Source: Acidobacteriota bacterium (lineage in GTDB: Bacteria > Acidobacteriota > Terriglobia > Versatilivoradales > Versatilivoraceae). Taken from it: a DNA stretch of 8,478 nt. How positions within the stretch are numbered: the first letter of the stretch is position 1; every line of letters starts with the position of its first letter. Below the pieces are notes generated by a model, which saw only the letters and a list, made by a program, of their open reading frames with translations, was not told the DNA's origin and did not search any database. The DNA is taken from contig JAPOZE010000465.1 of assembly GCA_026706225.1 (NCBI GenBank), positions 1 through 8,478 of the forward strand, written 5' to 3'. Of this stretch, positions 7,087 through 8,478 are shown in pieces. The position numbers and the translations under genes were made by a program.

Positions 7087-8478
7087 TTATTCCTCTGCCG
7101 ACTCGGCGGTTGCCCTTTGCCACCAGCCGCGCCGGAACTGGAAGACCAGGTCGGAGCGTTCAGTCCCCTGGCCGCCCAGCAACGCGCTGACGGCCTGCCC
7201 CGCCAGCACCGTGACCAAGGCCCCGATGGGGCCGAACCAGAGAAAGGAAACGCTGTTGTCCAGGATGCAGTAGGCCGTGACCACCGTGCCCGCCAGCAGG
7301 CCCCAGAAGGCTCCGCGCCACTCGGTCTTGCGGGTCATCATTCCCAGAATGAATATCCCCAGCATGGGCCCGGCAAAACTGTTCACCAGCTTGTTGGCGA
7401 TCTCGATAATGGTGCCCAGGGCCCCCACGAAGCAGGCCAGCACGGTGACGACTACGCCCAACGCCATGGTCAGGGCTCGGGATATTTTCAACTCTCGCCG
7501 GGCCACTTCAGCCTGGGAAGCCGAGCCTCCCCGAGTCAGCCAGCCAAAGCGCTTGAAAAAATCGGTGATCAACGCCGTGACCGAGGAGTTGAGCCCCGAG
7601 TCGATCGAAGACATGGCGGCCGCCAGGATGGCGGCGATCATCATGCCCCGCAAGCCCAGCGGCATCTCGGTGGCAATGAAATAGGGGAAGACCTTGTCTC
7701 CGCCGATGGGGGCCGGCAGGTTCGCGGGATGCAGGGCATAGAAGGCGTAGAGTCCCAGACCGATCCCGATCATCAGGAAACCCATGGCCCAACCGCCCAC
7801 CGTGTTGAGAATGAATGACTTCTGCATGCCCTTGAGCGACTTGGCCGCAAGATAGCGCTGCACGCTGACCTGGTCGGCCCCGTACATTCCCAGATTGGCG
7901 ACCAGGCTGCCGATCAGAGCTCCCCAGGAGGTGACCCGGGTGGTGAGGTCCGGGGTCCAATCGAAAATCCGGGTCCTGCCTCCCTGCTCCGCCACCGACC
8001 AGATGCCCTCAAGCCCCCCGACGTGAGCGCCCACCACCCAGAGGGCCAGCACCGAACCCGCCGAGAGCACGAAGAACTGGGCCACGTCGGTCCAGATCAC
8101 GGCGCGCATTCCTCCGACCACCGTGTAGAGCGTGGCCACCACGCCGACCAGCAGAATCATGGGAATCAGGGGAAATCCGGTGATGGTGTGCAGAACCAGG
8201 GAGGGAACGTAGACGGCGGTCCCCATCCACAGAATCCTCCATATGACGAACACGGCGCTGGCCAGGGCGCGAACGGTGACGTTGAACCGTTTTTCCAGGT
8301 ACTCGTAGGCGGTGTAGACCTGCAGCCGGTGAAAGAAGGGCATGAAGACCAGCATGACCACCAGGGCCGTGGGGATCATGGAGAAAATGCCCACCGTGAG
8401 GCGCAGATCGTAGCTGCGATACTCGGAGGGGCCTCCCATGTAGCTGATGGCGCTGTAGAGGCTGGCGATGGTGGAGAT
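7087..8478 (-). CDS. Sodium:solute symporter (SSS/SLC5 family), 5' end beyond window edge
   Basis: The frame is open from the TAA at 7087-7089 to the right edge, giving 463 visible residues. The Met codon at 8437-8439 is internal: the 13 codons before it read ISTIASLYSAISY, a conserved first-segment motif of the family, so the start lies outside. Other diagnostic blocks are TVVGGMRAVIWTDVAQFFVL, YGADQVSVQRYLAAKS and ILAAAMSSIDSGLNSSVTALITDFF. The AxxSS part of the last matches the Na2 sodium site of vSGLT (Ala361, Ser364, Ser365). About eleven hydrophobic segments are visible. Members import sugars, amino acids, sialic acids or other organic solutes with sodium across the inner membrane; the substrate cannot be told here. 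The next gene on this strand is the Nramp-related transporter, 51 bases downstream, suggesting one operon whose promoter is outside the window. Confidence 0.94.
   Translation of the reverse strand: MSTIASLYSAISYMGGPSEYRSYDLRLTVGIFSMIPTALVVMLVFMPFFHRLQVYTAYEYLEKRFNVTVRALASAVFVIWRILWMGTAVYVPSLVLHTITGFPLIPMILLVGVVATLYTVVGGMRAVIWTDVAQFFVLSAGSVLALWVVGAHVGGLEGIWSVAEQGGRTRIFDWTPDLTTRVTSWGALIGSLVANLGMYGADQVSVQRYLAAKSLKGMQKSFILNTVGGWAMGFLMIGIGLGLYAFYALHPANLPAPIGGDKVFPYFIATEMPLGLRGMMIAAILAAAMSSIDSGLNSSVTALITDFFKRFGWLTRGGSASQAEVARRELKISRALTMALGVVVTVLACFVGALGTIIEIANKLVNSFAGPMLGIFILGMMTRKTEWRGAFWGLLAGTVVTAYCILDNSVSFLWFGPIGALVTVLAGQAVSALLGGQGTERSDLVFQFRRGWWQRATAESAEE

Noticed and set aside
5072..7123. A 683-codon open frame on the minus strand in another frame over the Nramp-like gene
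   Set aside because: Its translation is Arg/Gly/Pro-rich with no membrane segments or motifs. The alternative frame gives a coherent multi-pass transporter. Long shadow frames are expected at this GC content.
1..8478. CRISPR array, tRNA or transposon ends
   Set aside because: I found no regularly spaced repeats, cloverleaf-like segments, transposase-like proteins or long terminal inverted repeats by reading through the window.

Overview
The window comes from a GC-rich bacterial chromosome. Hand-counted 60-base blocks give about 68% GC in the first gene and 67% in one transporter gene. The mix of an SRAP-domain gene, a Phd/VapC toxin-antitoxin pair, an Nramp-related membrane protein with a large soluble insertion and an SSS symporter would fit an Acidobacteriota- or Planctomycetota-like genome. 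That placement rests on family resemblance only and is a weak inference. No rRNA, tRNA, CRISPR array, transposase or integrase is visible.

Layout on the + strand. (1) Positions 1-461 hold the 3' part of an SRAP (YedK/HMCES-like) abasic-site DNA-protein crosslink gene. Its expected catalytic His appears replaced by Tyr. (2) Positions 477-519 are AT-rich and carry a candidate extended -10 and two 11-base half-similar repeats, a likely autoregulatory operator. (3) Positions 531-1183 hold a translationally coupled Phd/YefM-type antitoxin and VapC-type PIN toxin; the toxin starts at TTG inside the antitoxin stop. (4) Only 32 bases later begins a 1171-residue protein (1216-4731). It joins a cysteine-containing N-terminal domain, a long uncharacterised middle region, a RecD-like superfamily 1B helicase core and a C-terminal PD-(D/E)XK-like nuclease domain. 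(5) Positions 4732-5079 contain no convincing gene.

On the - strand lie two membrane-transport genes in one probable operon that converges on the helicase. The upstream one is an SSS (SLC5-type) sodium:solute symporter that enters from beyond the right edge. The downstream one is an Nramp-related transporter that lacks the classic DPGN metal-binding motif and carries a soluble insertion of about 160 residues.

The toxin-antitoxin genes (about 53% GC in one block, 35% in their promoter) and the helicase-nuclease look like an accessory island set between higher-GC flanks. The multidomain helicase-nuclease is the most interesting item. Its architecture and toxin-antitoxin neighbour suggest a role in anti-phage defence or DNA processing, but no sequence feature proves this and no recognised partner genes are present.
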